Shown here piece after piece: positions 7,078-7,078 of a stretch of DNA of 7,078 nucleotides. Source of the DNA: Bacteroidota bacterium (GTDB lineage: Bacteria; Bacteroidota; Bacteroidia; Flavobacteriales_D; Sanyastnellaceae); contig JAQCID010000057.1 of assembly GCA_027618855.1 (NCBI GenBank), positions 1 through 7,078 on the forward strand. The letters run 5' to 3'. How positions within the stretch are numbered: the first letter of the stretch is position 1; every line of letters begins with the position of its first letter. The notes beneath the pieces were generated by a model. It searched no databases and had not been told where the DNA came from. It was given only the letters and a program-made list of their open reading frames with translations. The translations under genes were made by a program, and so were the position numbers.

Positions 7078-7078
7078 T

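Noticed and set aside
1..7078. A previously undescribed system, mobile element or CRISPR array
   Set aside because: All space is filled by core genes of known families with short gaps; no direct repeats beyond the PNPase 9-nt repeat, no terminal inverted repeats, no transposase or integrase.

Overview
The window is a housekeeping stretch from a Bacteroidota chromosome. I base the phylum on four things. The outer-membrane protein and the RNA methyltransferase carry Bacteroidota-type sequence features and sit side by side. S15 and AccD have the phylum's typical wording (for example [27 protein letters not shown] core segments). Promoter-like TAnnTTTG boxes replace sigma70 -10 boxes, and start codons are preceded by A-rich leaders without Shine-Dalgarno sequences. 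Base composition is moderate, by eye a little above 40% G+C. I cannot fix the genus; a member of the Flavobacteriales or a related marine lineage is a guess.

Layout. Four genes read leftward on the minus strand: a TamL/TamA-like Omp85 outer-membrane protein (about 5978 to 3732), accD (3704-2853), rpsO (2730-2458) and pnp (2273-45). A clear stem-loop terminator with a GAAA tetraloop (5-30) closes the series after pnp. A SPOUT-type RNA methyltransferase (5986-6771) reads rightward, back to back with tamL; their starts are only about 7 bases apart or may overlap. It converges with, and overlaps by 30 bases, the 3' end of a minus-strand gene that runs off the right edge (6742-7077). That fragment could be the tail of a lysophospholipid acyltransferase, but this is weak.

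How the genes relate. rpsO-pnp is the widely conserved pairing of ribosomal protein S15 with the exoribonuclease PNPase. accD supplies the carboxyltransferase beta subunit for malonyl-CoA synthesis. The Omp85 protein belongs to outer-membrane assembly, and the right-edge fragment, if it is an acyltransferase, would also fit envelope or lipid synthesis. The spaces of 122 bases (accD-rpsO) and 184 bases (rpsO-pnp) are the only gaps that could hold regulation. The first has a good promoter -7 box; the second holds small AT-rich hairpins.

I found no mobile element, CRISPR array, tRNA, rRNA or accessory defence system, and no evidence of a new biological system. The points worth a second look are small: the shared 5' end of tamL and the methyltransferase, the degenerate lipobox of the TamL-like protein, the 9-nt repeat encoding the PNPase tail, and the hairpins between rpsO and pnp.
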